A stretch of DNA of 64,000 bases from REEB95 sp035632055 (GTDB taxonomy: Bacteria > Pseudomonadota > Alphaproteobacteria > ATCC43930 > CGMCC-115725): positions 15,228 through 79,227 of the forward strand of contig DASQHO010000062.1 in assembly GCA_035632055.1 (NCBI GenBank), in the 5' to 3' direction. Positions 16,167-24,595 of this stretch are shown in pieces; position 1 is the stretch's first letter, and the number at the start of each line of letters is the position of its first letter. The position numbers and the translations under genes are program-made. The notes below the pieces were generated by a model. That model saw nothing but the letters and a program-made list of their open reading frames with translations. It was not told the DNA's origin and made no database searches.

Positions 16167-17183
16167 TCAGTGCACGCGCTTGGCCGCCTCGGTTACAAGA
16201 GAAGTGTCGGCGTATTTCTTGACATCGATTGGGATGTTCAGGAAGCCGAGTTCCTTTTGCACATTGAGATTGTTCTGCAACGCCGTCAGGTTCGGCAAGG
16301 CATTGATATCACGGTAATTATCTTTGTGCGTGAACAGCCAGTCGGAATATTCCGACGGCGGCTTTTTGGTAAAGTCGGCGACGATCTTGATCGCCTGCTC
16401 GCGGTTCTTCGGATCGTAGAACCAGTGGAGCGCGCGGATCCAATCCTCGAAGAAATCCACCAGCACGTCACGATGCGCTTCGATGAACGGCGCCCGGCCG
16501 ACGAGCAGCGTCGTCTGGGCCGGACCCATCGCGTCGCCAACGGTAAACAGCGTCTTGAGATTGCTCTGGCGGTGCGCCTCGATCGAGAACGGCATGATCA
16601 TGGTGGCGAGATCGACCTTCTTCTCTTCGATCGACGCCAGCATGTTCGGGAACTGCACCTCGACCACTTGGTAGTCGCGCGTCGCCTGCAAGCCATGGGT
16701 CAGCAGGAATTTCTTCGACGCGATATCGACGGCGCCGCCGATCGCGTTGGTGGCGACGATCTTGCCTTTCAAGTCTTCCGGTTTGTTGATGCCGCTGTCT
16801 TTGCGGACCATATACTCGCTGGTGTAGTAGCCCGGAATGCCATCCTGATAGAGATCGGCGACGACGCGAATATCCTCGAGATGCGCGTTCTGAATCGCCA
16901 GGCCGAAGGACGAGAAGGCAAGCGACGCGAAATCGATATTGCCCGAAGCGAGGCTGGTGATCTGCGGCGTGCTACCGCGAAAATGCGTCAGCTCAACGGT
17001 GTAGCTCTTGCCGTAATGCTTGAGGATCGCCGGATTGTTGAACAGCACCGCGGTTAGTTGACCGGGGATAACCGCCCAAGAGATCGTGATCTTCAACGGC
17101 TCGGCGGCACGCGCCGGCATTAGTCCGGCGAAGAGCGCGGTTGCGAGCGCAACCGCCATCGCCGCTGCGCGAATCTTACGCAT
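16167..17183 (-). CDS. ABC transporter substrate-binding protein, NMT1/SsuA-like
   Basis: Periplasmic binding protein of 338 residues and first gene of the importer operon. A signal peptide spans residues 1-26 (ALFAGLMPARA-A). The mature part has the two-lobed type II pattern seen in SsuA, TauA and thiamine-precursor-binding NMT1 proteins: ISWAVIPGQLTAVLFN near the N-terminus, SGNIDFASLAFSS, then the hinge and QTTLLVGRAPFIEAHRD. The ligand is not predictable. The promoter region is shared with the divergent Mo hydroxylase gene and holds a 16-base palindrome, which suggests joint control of uptake and oxidation. Confidence 0.9.
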   Translation of the reverse strand: MRKIRAAAMAVALATALFAGLMPARAAEPLKITISWAVIPGQLTAVLFNNPAILKHYGKSYTVELTHFRGSTPQITSLASGNIDFASLAFSSFGLAIQNAHLEDIRVVADLYQDGIPGYYTSEYMVRKDSGINKPEDLKGKIVATNAIGGAVDIASKKFLLTHGLQATRDYQVVEVQFPNMLASIEEKKVDLATMIMPFSIEAHRQSNLKTLFTVGDAMGPAQTTLLVGRAPFIEAHRDVLVDFFEDWIRALHWFYDPKNREQAIKIVADFTKKPPSEYSDWLFTHKDNYRDINALPNLTALQNNLNVQKELGFLNIPIDVKKYADTSLVTEAAKRVH

Positions 17184-17261
17184 ATTTTATCCCTCCCCGA
17201 ACGTCGGCTTGCGCGACGCTTGCAGGACTTTTGCGGTCCATACGGGGATTGTCAACCCAAT

Positions 17262-17277
17262 CCCGAACACGTTCGGG
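17262..17277. promoter_or_regulatory. 16-base palindrome in the divergent transporter/Mo-hydroxylase promoter
   Basis: CCCGAAC-AC-GTTCGGG has perfect 7-base arms, and a further copy of the half site CCCGAAC lies at 17196-17202. On the minus strand a TTGACA hexamer (17250-17255) lies just downstream of the palindrome, so a bound regulator could affect the transporter promoter; the matching -10 is weak. The regulator family is unknown and no regulator gene is adjacent. Confidence 0.5.
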
Positions 17278-17343
17278 CTCTGGACAGGAGCGCAATGGAA
17301 TGGGCAGGATCGCCGGCCGCGACACTGCCGGGGCTGTGAGCCA

Positions 17344-19689
17344 ATGCGCGAATTCGACCTGGGCCGCGCCGTACCGCGAACCGAAGACTTGCGGTTACTG
17401 CGCGGCCGCGGACGTTATACCGATGACATCATCCTGCCGCGTGCGGCACATCTCCATGTCCTGCGCTCGCCGCATGCGGCGGCGCGGATTCGCAACATCG
17501 ACCCAACGGCGGCGCGGGACGCGCCGGGCGTCGTCACCGTATTCACCGGCCGCGACACTGCCGCCGCCGGACTCGGCACGCTGCGTAGCCGCATTGTCCG
17601 CAAACGGCCGGACGGCAGCCCGAATTACCAGCCGGCCTATCGCATCCTGGCGCTCGACCGCGTCCAACATGTCGGCGATCCGGTAGCCGCAGTCATCGCC
17701 GAAACTCTGGCGCAGGCCAAGGACGCAGCCGAGCTGATCGCCGTCGATTACGAGATCCTGCCGTCGGTCACGGACACCGGCGGCGCGCTGGCACCGGACG
17801 CGCCCCGGGTTTGGGACGAAGCGCCGGGTAATATCTGTTTCGTCGAGCATGTCGGCAACGAAGCGCGGGTGAAAGAGGCGTTCGCGCGCGCCAAACACGT
17901 CGTCCGCCAGCGCTTCGTCATCAGCCGCGTCGCCGCCTCGCCGATGGAGGGCCGCGCCGCGCTCGGCGATTACGACTTGCGCGAAGAGCGCTTTACGCTT
18001 AATGCGGGCTTGCAGGCGCCGCACTTGATGCGAACTGAGCTCGCCGACAACATCTTCAAATTACCGGCGAACCGCTTCCACCTGATCTCGCCCGACGTTG
18101 GCGGCGGCTTCGGCATGAAAGGCAGCGCCTTTCCCGAATATGCGCTGGTGCTGTGGGCGGCAAAACGCGTCGGCCGGCCGGTTAAATGGTTCTCCGAGCG
18201 TAGCGAATCCTTCGTCGGCGATCATCACGCGCGCGACAACATCTCGGAAGTTGCGCTGGCGCTCGACGCGAATGGCAAGTTCCTGGCGCTCGACGTCGCG
18301 ACAGTCGCCAATATCGGCGCCTATATTGCCTCGAATGGCCTGCACGTGCCGGTCGGTAATCTCGGCGGCCTCGCGGGCCCTTATACGACGCCGGCAATCC
18401 ACGTGAAGGTCACCGGCGTGTTCTCGAACACCAATCCCACATGCCCCTATCGCGGTGCCGGCCGCCCCGAGGCGTCGTTCTGCATCGAGCGAATTATTGA
18501 CATCGCCGCCGCCGAGCTAAAGATCGACCGCGCTGAGCTGCGCCGCCGAAACCTGATTCCGCCGGCGGCGATGCCGTTCAATACCGGCCTCGTGTTCACT
18601 TACGATTGCGGCGAGTTCGAGCGCGTCATGGACAAGGCGTTGACGCTTGGCGAGTGGTCGGGCGTAGCGGCACGCAAAGCCGACGCGCAGCGCCGCGGCA
18701 AACTTTACGGCGCCGGCATTGTTTCGGTCATCGAGGTTGCCGGCGGCCCTGCCGCCACGCCCTTTGAAGAAGGAATGGAAATCCGCTTCGACGCCACGGG
18801 CAGCGCCACTTTGCTGCTCGGCTCGCACAATCACGGTCAGGGGCACGAGACCGCCTTCCGCCAGCTTGCCAGCCATTTTCTCGGCCTCGCGCCTGATCAA
18901 GTGACGGTGATCTACGGCGATACGGACAAGGTGTTCCATGGCCGCGGTACGTTCGGCTCGCGCTCGCTGTCGGTCGGCGGTGGGGCGCTGCAGCTTGCGG
19001 CCGAACGCGTCATCGAAAAGGGCAAGAAGGTCGCCGGCCATTTGCTCGAAGCCGCGGCTGCCGACATCGAATTCGCCGACGGAAAGTTCACGGTCGCCGG
19101 CACCGACAAATCCATCGACCTGACTGCGGTGGCGCGGGCGGCCCACAATCCGCTCAAGATGCCGCCCAGCATCGAGGTCGGTCTCGATGCGAACGCCGTC
19201 TTCCGTCCGCCCGCCGGCACCTTTCCCAACGGCTGTCACTTGTGCGAAGTCGAAATCGATCCCGATACCGGTGTCGCTTCGATCGTGCGTTATGCCGTGG
19301 TCGACGATGTCGGCCGGATCGTCAATCCGCTGCTACTCGAAGGCCAGATCCACGGCGGTATCGCTCAGGGCGCCGGCCAGGCGCTGTGCGAGGCCATCGT
19401 CTACGACCGCGACAGCGGTCAGCCGCTATCAGGCTCGTTCATGGACTATTACATGCCGCGCGCGACCGATTTCTGTCCGATAGAGGTCGGCGAGCACAAC
19501 GTCCCGTCGAAAAGCAATCCGCTCGGCATCAAAGGCGCCGGCGAAGCCGGCTGTGTCGGCGCATTGCCGGCGGTGATGAACGCGATCAACGACGCGCTTT
19601 TACCTTTAGGCATCCGTCATTTCGATATGCCGGCGACACCCGAGCGGCTGTGGCGGGTGATCCAGAACGCCAAGGGTGGCCGCACCTAG
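17344..19689 (+). CDS. Molybdenum hydroxylase large subunit (xanthine dehydrogenase family)
   Basis: Molybdopterin-cytosine-dinucleotide-binding catalytic subunit of 781 residues, expected to hydroxylate an aldehyde, N-heterocycle or related compound with water. Cofactor motifs are GGGFGMKG (253-260) and PYRGAGR (368-374), the latter like the AYRGAGR active-site loop of form-II CoxL-type enzymes. The catalytic glutamate is E734 in KGAGEAG. The ATG at 17344 opens directly before the conserved RTEDLRLLRGRGRYTDD segment. The usual FAD and 2Fe-2S subunits are not encoded beside it, which is odd. The gene ends tail to tail with the PPOX gene, the two stop codons sharing one CTAG. Confidence 0.92.
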   Translation: MREFDLGRAVPRTEDLRLLRGRGRYTDDIILPRAAHLHVLRSPHAAARIRNIDPTAARDAPGVVTVFTGRDTAAAGLGTLRSRIVRKRPDGSPNYQPAYRILALDRVQHVGDPVAAVIAETLAQAKDAAELIAVDYEILPSVTDTGGALAPDAPRVWDEAPGNICFVEHVGNEARVKEAFARAKHVVRQRFVISRVAASPMEGRAALGDYDLREERFTLNAGLQAPHLMRTELADNIFKLPANRFHLISPDVGGGFGMKGSAFPEYALVLWAAKRVGRPVKWFSERSESFVGDHHARDNISEVALALDANGKFLALDVATVANIGAYIASNGLHVPVGNLGGLAGPYTTPAIHVKVTGVFSNTNPTCPYRGAGRPEASFCIERIIDIAAAELKIDRAELRRRNLIPPAAMPFNTGLVFTYDCGEFERVMDKALTLGEWSGVAARKADAQRRGKLYGAGIVSVIEVAGGPAATPFEEGMEIRFDATGSATLLLGSHNHGQGHETAFRQLASHFLGLAPDQVTVIYGDTDKVFHGRGTFGSRSLSVGGGALQLAAERVIEKGKKVAGHLLEAAAADIEFADGKFTVAGTDKSIDLTAVARAAHNPLKMPPSIEVGLDANAVFRPPAGTFPNGCHLCEVEIDPDTGVASIVRYAVVDDVGRIVNPLLLEGQIHGGIAQGAGQALCEAIVYDRDSGQPLSGSFMDYYMPRATDFCPIEVGEHNVPSKSNPLGIKGAGEAGCVGALPAVMNAINDALLPLGIRHFDMPATPERLWRVIQNAKGGRT

Positions 19690-20240
19690 TGGTTCGGCGG
19701 CTTCGCGCCGGGCGACTTGGTGAGATTTTTCGCCGGCCACTGGTCGCTAACGGCGGGCAATGGTCCTTTCTTGCCGGTGACGCGCTCGAGATCTATGCGA
19801 TAGACCGTCACCTGATCGAGCCGCGGATAGAAGCCCTTGGGCCGCACCCATTTCGGATCGCCGTATTTCGCCATGAAACGGTCGAAGAAACGCGCCTTCG
19901 TCGCGCGATCGCTCTCGATCGTGACCGTGCCGAAGGCGACGACACTGGCGTAGCTCACCGTCGTGTCGCATTCGAACTCGCCATAGGGATAAATCGTGCC
20001 CATCTCGGCGGCTTCGAACGAAACGCGCGGGTTGCGCTCGATATTGCCTTGAAAGTGGCCGGCAGCGCTGGTGTGGATGTAGACCTTGCCAGCGTCATAG
20101 ACGAACAGGTTGGGAATGACGTACGGCTGACCGGCCTCGTCGACGGAGCCGATATGGCCGAGCGCCACGCGGCCAAGAAACGCCTCCGCCTCGGCACGGC
20201 TCATCTCCTTGTCCTTGCGGCGGACGACGCCCTGACTCAT
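19686..20240 (-). CDS. Pyridoxamine 5'-phosphate oxidase-fold flavoprotein
   Basis: A 184-residue split-barrel protein of the PPOX/flavin-nucleotide-binding family. Typical strands are EAEAFLGRVALGHIGSVDE, PYVIPNLFVYDAGKVYIHTS and an H-x3-N-I-x-R-N-P pattern (HFQGNIERNPRVSFEA) that contacts the flavin phosphate. Members bind FMN, F420 or heme; this one lacks the signature of true PdxH. The ATG at 20240 gives a start past the fcl stop at 20251, and the gene probably belongs to the end of the gmd-fcl transcript. Its function is unknown. Confidence 0.8.
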   Translation of the reverse strand: MSQGVVRRKDKEMSRAEAEAFLGRVALGHIGSVDEAGQPYVIPNLFVYDAGKVYIHTSAAGHFQGNIERNPRVSFEAAEMGTIYPYGEFECDTTVSYASVVAFGTVTIESDRATKARFFDRFMAKYGDPKWVRPKGFYPRLDQVTVYRIDLERVTGKKGPLPAVSDQWPAKNLTKSPGAKPPNH

Positions 20241-20250
20241 ACGCGGCGTT

Positions 20251-21222
20251 TCACTTGGCGACGTGCTCGCAATACCAGCGATAGGCGTCGGTGAGGCCAT
20301 CGCTCAACCGGATACGCGGCCGCCAGCCGAGCGCATCGAGCTTGCCTGTATCGAGCAGCTTGCGCGGCGCGCCATCCGGCTTCGAGGCGTCGAAACGGAA
20401 GGTACCTTTGTAGCCGACGATCTGGGCGATGGCGTGTGCGAGCTCGGCAATCGTCAGATCCTCGCCCCAACCGACATTGACGTGGCTCTCGTCGGAATAA
20501 CGCTCCATCAGAAACACCATCGCGTCGGCGAGATCGTCGACGTGCAGGAACTCGCGCCGCGGCTTGCCACTGCCCCAGATCTCGACGAACGGCGCGTTCT
20601 CGCGTTTGGCGCGGTCGATTTTCATGATCAACGCCGGAATGACATGACTGCCCTCGAGATCGTAACGGTCGCCAGGACCATAAAGATTCGTCGGCTGAGC
20701 GGAGATAAAATCGCAGTTCCATTGCCGGCGAGAGGCGGCACACAGCTTAAGGCCGGCGATCTTGGCGACGGCGTACCACTGATTCGTCGGCTCCAGCGGG
20801 CCCGCCAATAGCTCAGCCTCGACCATCGGTTGCTTCGCAAGCCGCGGATAGATGCACGAAGAGCCAAGATAGAGCAGCTTCTTGACGCCGTTCTGGCGCG
20901 CGGCCTCGATCAGGTTTCCGGCGATCATCAGATTGTCGTAGAGGAATTCCGCTGGCCGCGTCGAATTGGCGAGGATGCCACCGACCGTCGCGGCGGTGAT
21001 GAACACGACCTCCGGCTTCAGCTTGCGCACCAGCGCCTCGACGGCGTCCTGGCGTCGCATGTCAGCGTCGCCTCGGCCGGCGGTCAGCACGGTGCAGCTG
21101 GCGCTGCCGAGACGGCGCACCAGCGCGCTGCCTACCATGCCGCGATGGCCGGCGATCAGCACACGCTTGCCGGCAAGCGGAAAAATCACCGGCGTGATTG
21201 GTGCGGTCTTGGGTTCGCGCAT
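20251..21222 (-). CDS. fcl: GDP-L-fucose synthase
   Basis: NADPH-dependent epimerase/reductase of 323 residues that turns GDP-4-keto-6-deoxymannose into GDP-L-fucose for surface polysaccharides. It shows the Rossmann motif GHRGMVGSALVRRL near residue 24 and the catalytic Y-x3-K in WYAVAKIAG with the preceding SSCIYP serine. Its start codon shares one base with the gmd stop (TGATG), so translation is coupled. Both enzymes of the pathway from GDP-mannose are therefore present side by side. Confidence 0.96.
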   Translation of the reverse strand: MREPKTAPITPVIFPLAGKRVLIAGHRGMVGSALVRRLGSASCTVLTAGRGDADMRRQDAVEALVRKLKPEVVFITAATVGGILANSTRPAEFLYDNLMIAGNLIEAARQNGVKKLLYLGSSCIYPRLAKQPMVEAELLAGPLEPTNQWYAVAKIAGLKLCAASRRQWNCDFISAQPTNLYGPGDRYDLEGSHVIPALIMKIDRAKRENAPFVEIWGSGKPRREFLHVDDLADAMVFLMERYSDESHVNVGWGEDLTIAELAHAIAQIVGYKGTFRFDASKPDGAPRKLLDTGKLDALGWRPRIRLSDGLTDAYRWYCEHVAK

Positions 21223-22280
21223 CAGCCGACGCCCGTCGAGGCCGCCCCGCGCGCCGGACTGTCATAGCCGGCGCGGTGCAGCGTCTTCTCCTGCTGCGCC
21301 AGGCCGAGATCGTGCTTCACCATCAGCTTCACGAGCGTCTTGAAATCCATCGTCGGCCGCCAGCCGAGCAGCTTGCGTGCCTTCGACGCGTCGCCCTGCA
21401 GGGCATCGACCTCAGTCGGCCGCAGATAGCGCGCGTCGAGCTCGACATGCTTCTTCCAATCGAGGCCGAGCTCGCCGAACGCGGTCTCAACCAGATCGCG
21501 CACCGTGTGCGATCGGCCGGTGGCAACCACGTAATCGTCAGGCTTGTCCTGCTGCAACATCAACCACATCGCTTCTACGTAATCGCCGGCGAAGCCCCAG
21601 TCACGGCGCGCCTCCATATTGCCGAGGAAGAGCTTGTCCTGCAGCCCTTCCTTGATACGACCGGCGGCGCGCGTCACCTTGCGAGTGACAAATGTTTCGC
21701 CGCGTCGCGGACTTTCGTGATTGAACAGGATGCCATTGCAGATGAACAGGCCATAGGCCTCGCGGTAGTTCACGGCATACCAGTGCGCCGCAACCTTGCT
21801 GACGGCATAGGGACTACGCGGCTCGAACGGTGTCTTTTCGTGCTGTGGCGGTATGGCGCCGCCGAACATCTCCGACGAGCCCGCCTGATAGAAGCGGACC
21901 TTGCGGCCACCATGCGCAACGTGATCGCGCAGCGCCTCGAGTAACCGCAGCGTGCCCAGCGCGTCGATGTCGGCGGTGTATTCCGGCACCTCGAACGATA
22001 CTTTGACGTGACTCTGGGCGCCGAGATTGTAGACCTCGTCGGGCTGGACCTTTTCCAGGACGCGGCGCAGCACTGTGCCATCGGACAGGTCGCCGTAATG
22101 GAGCGTCAGGTTGGCGCCCGTGACGTGGGGATCGTGATAGAGGTGGTCGATCCGATCGGTGTTAAACAGGCTCGCGCGGCGCAGCATGCCGTGCACCGCA
22201 TAGCCTTTGCCAATCAGCAATTCGGTGAGATAGGCGCCGTCCTGGCCGGTAACGCCGGTGATCAACGCGCGTTTAACCAT
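21222..22280 (-). CDS. gmd: GDP-mannose 4,6-dehydratase
   Basis: NADP-dependent dehydratase of 352 residues, first enzyme of GDP-L-fucose synthesis from GDP-mannose. The N-terminal cofactor motif is ITGVTGQDGAYL (8-19), and the catalytic region has SSEMFGG and SPYAVSKVAAHW, giving the S/T-Y-K set of short-chain dehydrogenases. An AGGAGG ribosome-binding site precedes the ATG at 22280. No GDP-mannose pyrophosphorylase or fucosyltransferase gene is adjacent, so those steps must be encoded elsewhere. Confidence 0.97.
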   Translation of the reverse strand: MVKRALITGVTGQDGAYLTELLIGKGYAVHGMLRRASLFNTDRIDHLYHDPHVTGANLTLHYGDLSDGTVLRRVLEKVQPDEVYNLGAQSHVKVSFEVPEYTADIDALGTLRLLEALRDHVAHGGRKVRFYQAGSSEMFGGAIPPQHEKTPFEPRSPYAVSKVAAHWYAVNYREAYGLFICNGILFNHESPRRGETFVTRKVTRAAGRIKEGLQDKLFLGNMEARRDWGFAGDYVEAMWLMLQQDKPDDYVVATGRSHTVRDLVETAFGELGLDWKKHVELDARYLRPTEVDALQGDASKARKLLGWRPTMDFKTLVKLMVKHDLGLAQQEKTLHRAGYDSPARGAASTGVG

Positions 22281-22359
22281 GGGGCTGTTAAGGTCCTCCT
22301 GCGGGTCGCGATCCTATTACAATATCGTCGGTTCCGCGACCGGCCTGTAAGAGATTAAA

Positions 22360-22375
22360 CCTTGAGGAATCAAGG
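22360..22375 (+). other. Small GNRA-type hairpin before the GtrA-glycosyltransferase gene
   Basis: CCTTGA-GGAA-TCAAGG forms a perfect six-base stem closed by a GGAA (GNRA) tetraloop in the 5' leader, ending 37 bases before the start codon. No T-run follows, so it is not a terminator. It may stabilise or regulate the leader. Confidence 0.3.
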
Positions 22376-22412
22376 CGAATCGAGGCATTTTGCGTGTAAG
22401 GACCCTTTCCGG

Positions 22413-23567
22413 ATGAGCGAAGCCACCGCCCGTAGGATCGAGCCGCAAGCCCTGCCGCTGCGCGCCGCTGAACTCACTGTCGTGATTCCGACCCTTAATG
22501 AGCGTGAGAACATCGCGCCGCTGCTGGAACGGCTCGACCTGACTCTGGCCGGAACGCGCTGGGAAGTGATCTTCGTCGACGATGATTCGACTGACGGTAC
22601 GCCCGAAGCGGTGCGCGAGATCGGCCGCAACGACCCGCGGGTGCGCTGCTTGCAACGCATCGGCCGGCGCGGCCTGTCGACCGCCTGCATCGAAGGCATC
22701 TTGGCTTCGGCTTCGCCGTTTGTCGCCGTCATGGATGCCGATCTGCAGCAAGACGAATCGCTGCTGCCGGGCATGCTCAACGCGCTGCGCCACGAGGCCT
22801 GCGACATTGTCGTCGGCTCGCGTTATGTCGCCGGCGGCGGCGTCGGCGAATGGGACAAGACCCGCGCCAATATGAGCGGCCTCGCCACCAAGCTCTCGCG
22901 CCTGATCTGCAAGACCGAAATCGCGGATCCGATGAGCGGCTTTTTCATGCTGCGCCGCGACGTGTTTGAAAGTGCGGTGCGTGGTCTGTCGGGCCAGGGT
23001 TTCAAGATCCTGCTCGATCTGCTGGCGTCGCTGCCGACACCGCCGCGCCTCAAAGAACTGCCGTACCAATTCCGCAACCGGCGCTACGGCGAGAGCAAAC
23101 TCGACACGATGGTGGCGTGGGAATTCGGCATGCTGCTGGCCGACAAGCTGGTCGGCCAGATCGTGCCGGTGCGCTTCGCGCTGTTCGCGCTGATCGGCGC
23201 GCTGGGCGTTGTCGTCGATCTGATCGTGCTATCGCTGGCGCTGACTGTCGGCGCCGGCTTTATCGCCGCCCAGGCGATTGCCACGCTGGTGGCGATGACT
23301 TCGAACTTCTTCCTCAATAACGTCTTCACCTACCGCGACCAGCGGCTCAAAGGCTGGCGCCTGTGGCGCGGCCTGCTGTCGTTTTACGTCATCTGTGCGC
23401 TGGGCGCGGTCGCCAATGTCGGCTTCGCCGCCTTCGTCTTCGCCGGCGATGCGCACTGGCTGGCCGGCTTCAAAGGCATTCCATGGCTCGCCAGCGTCGC
23501 CGGCGTGATTGTCGGCTCGGTGTGGAATTACGCGGTCTCGTCGGTCTTCACTTGGAAGCGCAAGTAG
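22413..23567 (+). CDS. Polyprenol-phosphate glycosyltransferase with GtrA domain
   Basis: A 384-residue two-domain protein. Residues 20-240 are a GT2 family polyprenol-phosphate mannose/glucose synthase-like catalytic domain with the nucleotide motifs FVDDDSTDGT (55-64) and DADLQQDE (108-115). Residues 265-384 are a GtrA-type membrane domain with four helices, ending in a basic VFTWKRK tail. The protein would load a sugar onto a lipid carrier and possibly help flip it, supplying membrane glycosyltransferases. The ATG at 22413 has an AAGGA site upstream; a 17-codon longer frame is unlikely. It is divergent from the gmd-fcl genes. Confidence 0.9.
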   Translation: MSEATARRIEPQALPLRAAELTVVIPTLNERENIAPLLERLDLTLAGTRWEVIFVDDDSTDGTPEAVREIGRNDPRVRCLQRIGRRGLSTACIEGILASASPFVAVMDADLQQDESLLPGMLNALRHEACDIVVGSRYVAGGGVGEWDKTRANMSGLATKLSRLICKTEIADPMSGFFMLRRDVFESAVRGLSGQGFKILLDLLASLPTPPRLKELPYQFRNRRYGESKLDTMVAWEFGMLLADKLVGQIVPVRFALFALIGALGVVVDLIVLSLALTVGAGFIAAQAIATLVAMTSNFFLNNVFTYRDQRLKGWRLWRGLLSFYVICALGAVANVGFAAFVFAGDAHWLAGFKGIPWLASVAGVIVGSVWNYAVSSVFTWKRK

Positions 23568-23579
23568 CGCGCGGCGTTC

Positions 23580-23930
23580 CTACTGTCGGCGTTGTGGCCG
23601 CAGCTGATAGCGGTCGCCGGCGATCTTCTCGAACATCACGTCGATCATCGGGTGGCTGATCGGACCATTTTCGGCGTCCGGCAGCAGGTTCTGTTCCGAG
23701 ACGTAAGCTTCGTAAGGGCCACCCTGGGCGTTCTGCGCCAACAGGTGATAGAACGGCTGGTCCTTCGACGGCCGGCGGTCAGCCGGGATCGCCTGATACC
23801 ATTCCTCCGAATTGTTGAAGACCGGATCGACGTCGTAGATCACACCGCGGAACGGATAGAGCCGGTGGCGCACGATCTGGCCGACCGAGAATTTTGCCTG
23901 CCGAAGAATTACTTGGCCGCCGCATCCCAT
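23580..23930 (-). CDS. hspQ: HspQ/YccV-like heat-shock protein
   Basis: A 116-residue small cytoplasmic protein of the HspQ (hemimethylated-DNA-binding YccV) family, which in enterobacteria is a specificity factor for Lon and affects DnaA stability. Family features are FSVGQIVRHRLYPFRGVIYDVDP near the N-terminus, shown in part, then QPFYHLLAQ and YVSEQNLLPD. It is convergent with the glycosyltransferase gene. Lon itself is encoded at the right end of this window, but there is no direct link. Confidence 0.9.
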   Translation of the reverse strand: MGCGGQVILRQAKFSVGQIVRHRLYPFRGVIYDVDPVFNNSEEWYQAIPADRRPSKDQPFYHLLAQNAQGGPYEAYVSEQNLLPDAENGPISHPMIDVMFEKIAGDRYQLRPQRRQ

Positions 23931-24025
23931 CTGGCCCTCACCTGCGCGCCGCTGTCACGCGCCTGAAACCTTAGGGTGATTCTGTTGTCACGCTCAAGCG
24001 ACAACGGGTCGAGTCTCGCCGAAAA

Positions 24026-24331
24026 TCAGCGCTGGCCTTGATAGCGCCGCGCCAGCCGCAGCAGCTCGAGATCGCATGTCTGCTTGGCGATCTCCTCAAG
24101 ATCCTCGAAATAGGTTCGCAGGCCTGCCGGGCTCAGCCGGCCGATCAGCCATCCGACAAATTGCTCTGGCGTTTTGACCCAAGTAGGCAACGGGTCGAGG
24201 CCGTGGCCGATCGGCAGCACCGCGCGCAGAATCCGCCAACGTCGACGACGCAACTGCTCGTCGAGTGGATCGAGATCGGCTTCGAGTGCCCACCCCGGGC
24301 GACTTTGCGCGCCACCGCTGCGTCCCGCCAT
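24026..24331 (-). CDS. Hypothetical protein, 101 residues
   Basis: Not recognised. The protein is rich in arginine and leucine, has no signal peptide or membrane segment, and is probably helical (TPEQFVGWLIGRLSP, LRTYFEDLEEIAKQ, DLELLRLARRYQ). GC-rich codon use is like that of the surrounding genes, and the opposite-strand frames look poorer. A smaller hydrophobic ORF ends six bases upstream of its ATG, so the two might be cotranscribed. It could be a small regulator or an orphan, and the call rests on coding appearance only. Confidence 0.5.
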   Translation of the reverse strand: MAGRSGGAQSRPGWALEADLDPLDEQLRRRRWRILRAVLPIGHGLDPLPTWVKTPEQFVGWLIGRLSPAGLRTYFEDLEEIAKQTCDLELLRLARRYQGQR

Positions 24332-24337
24332 AGCGAC

Positions 24338-24556
24338 TCAATCCCCTGTCGTCATTCGACGCACGGTCCAAACCTGCGCCGCGTTAAGATTACCCAAAGG
24401 TAATGTTAATATAGCCAAAAGAATTACTATTGCAACGGCGAAAACGGCTAATCCAGCTGAAATATTGAGTTCTACTACCCAAATAGTTAACGCAGAAGTG
24501 TCAAGTCGAGTGCGGATCGTTAATCTTCCGTCGGCTGGCTTGCCGCCCGCGGCCAC
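24338..24556 (-). CDS. Possible small membrane protein in a low-GC patch
   Basis: A 72-codon frame with one strongly hydrophobic stretch (SAGLAVFAVAIVILLAILTL, near residues 33-52) flanked by polar ends, which would make a single-span membrane protein. It starts with GTG and has only a weak ribosome-binding site. Codons such as TTA and ATA are used, unlike the neighbours, because the patch is much poorer in GC than the rest of the window. It may equally be non-coding promoter DNA for the downstream 101-residue gene. Confidence 0.25.
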   Translation of the reverse strand: MAAGGKPADGRLTIRTRLDTSALTIWVVELNISAGLAVFAVAIVILLAILTLPLGNLNAAQVWTVRRMTTGD

Positions 24557-24595
24557 GCCGCGTCAAACCTGGCGACGGCGCCGCGTTCGCGCCGC

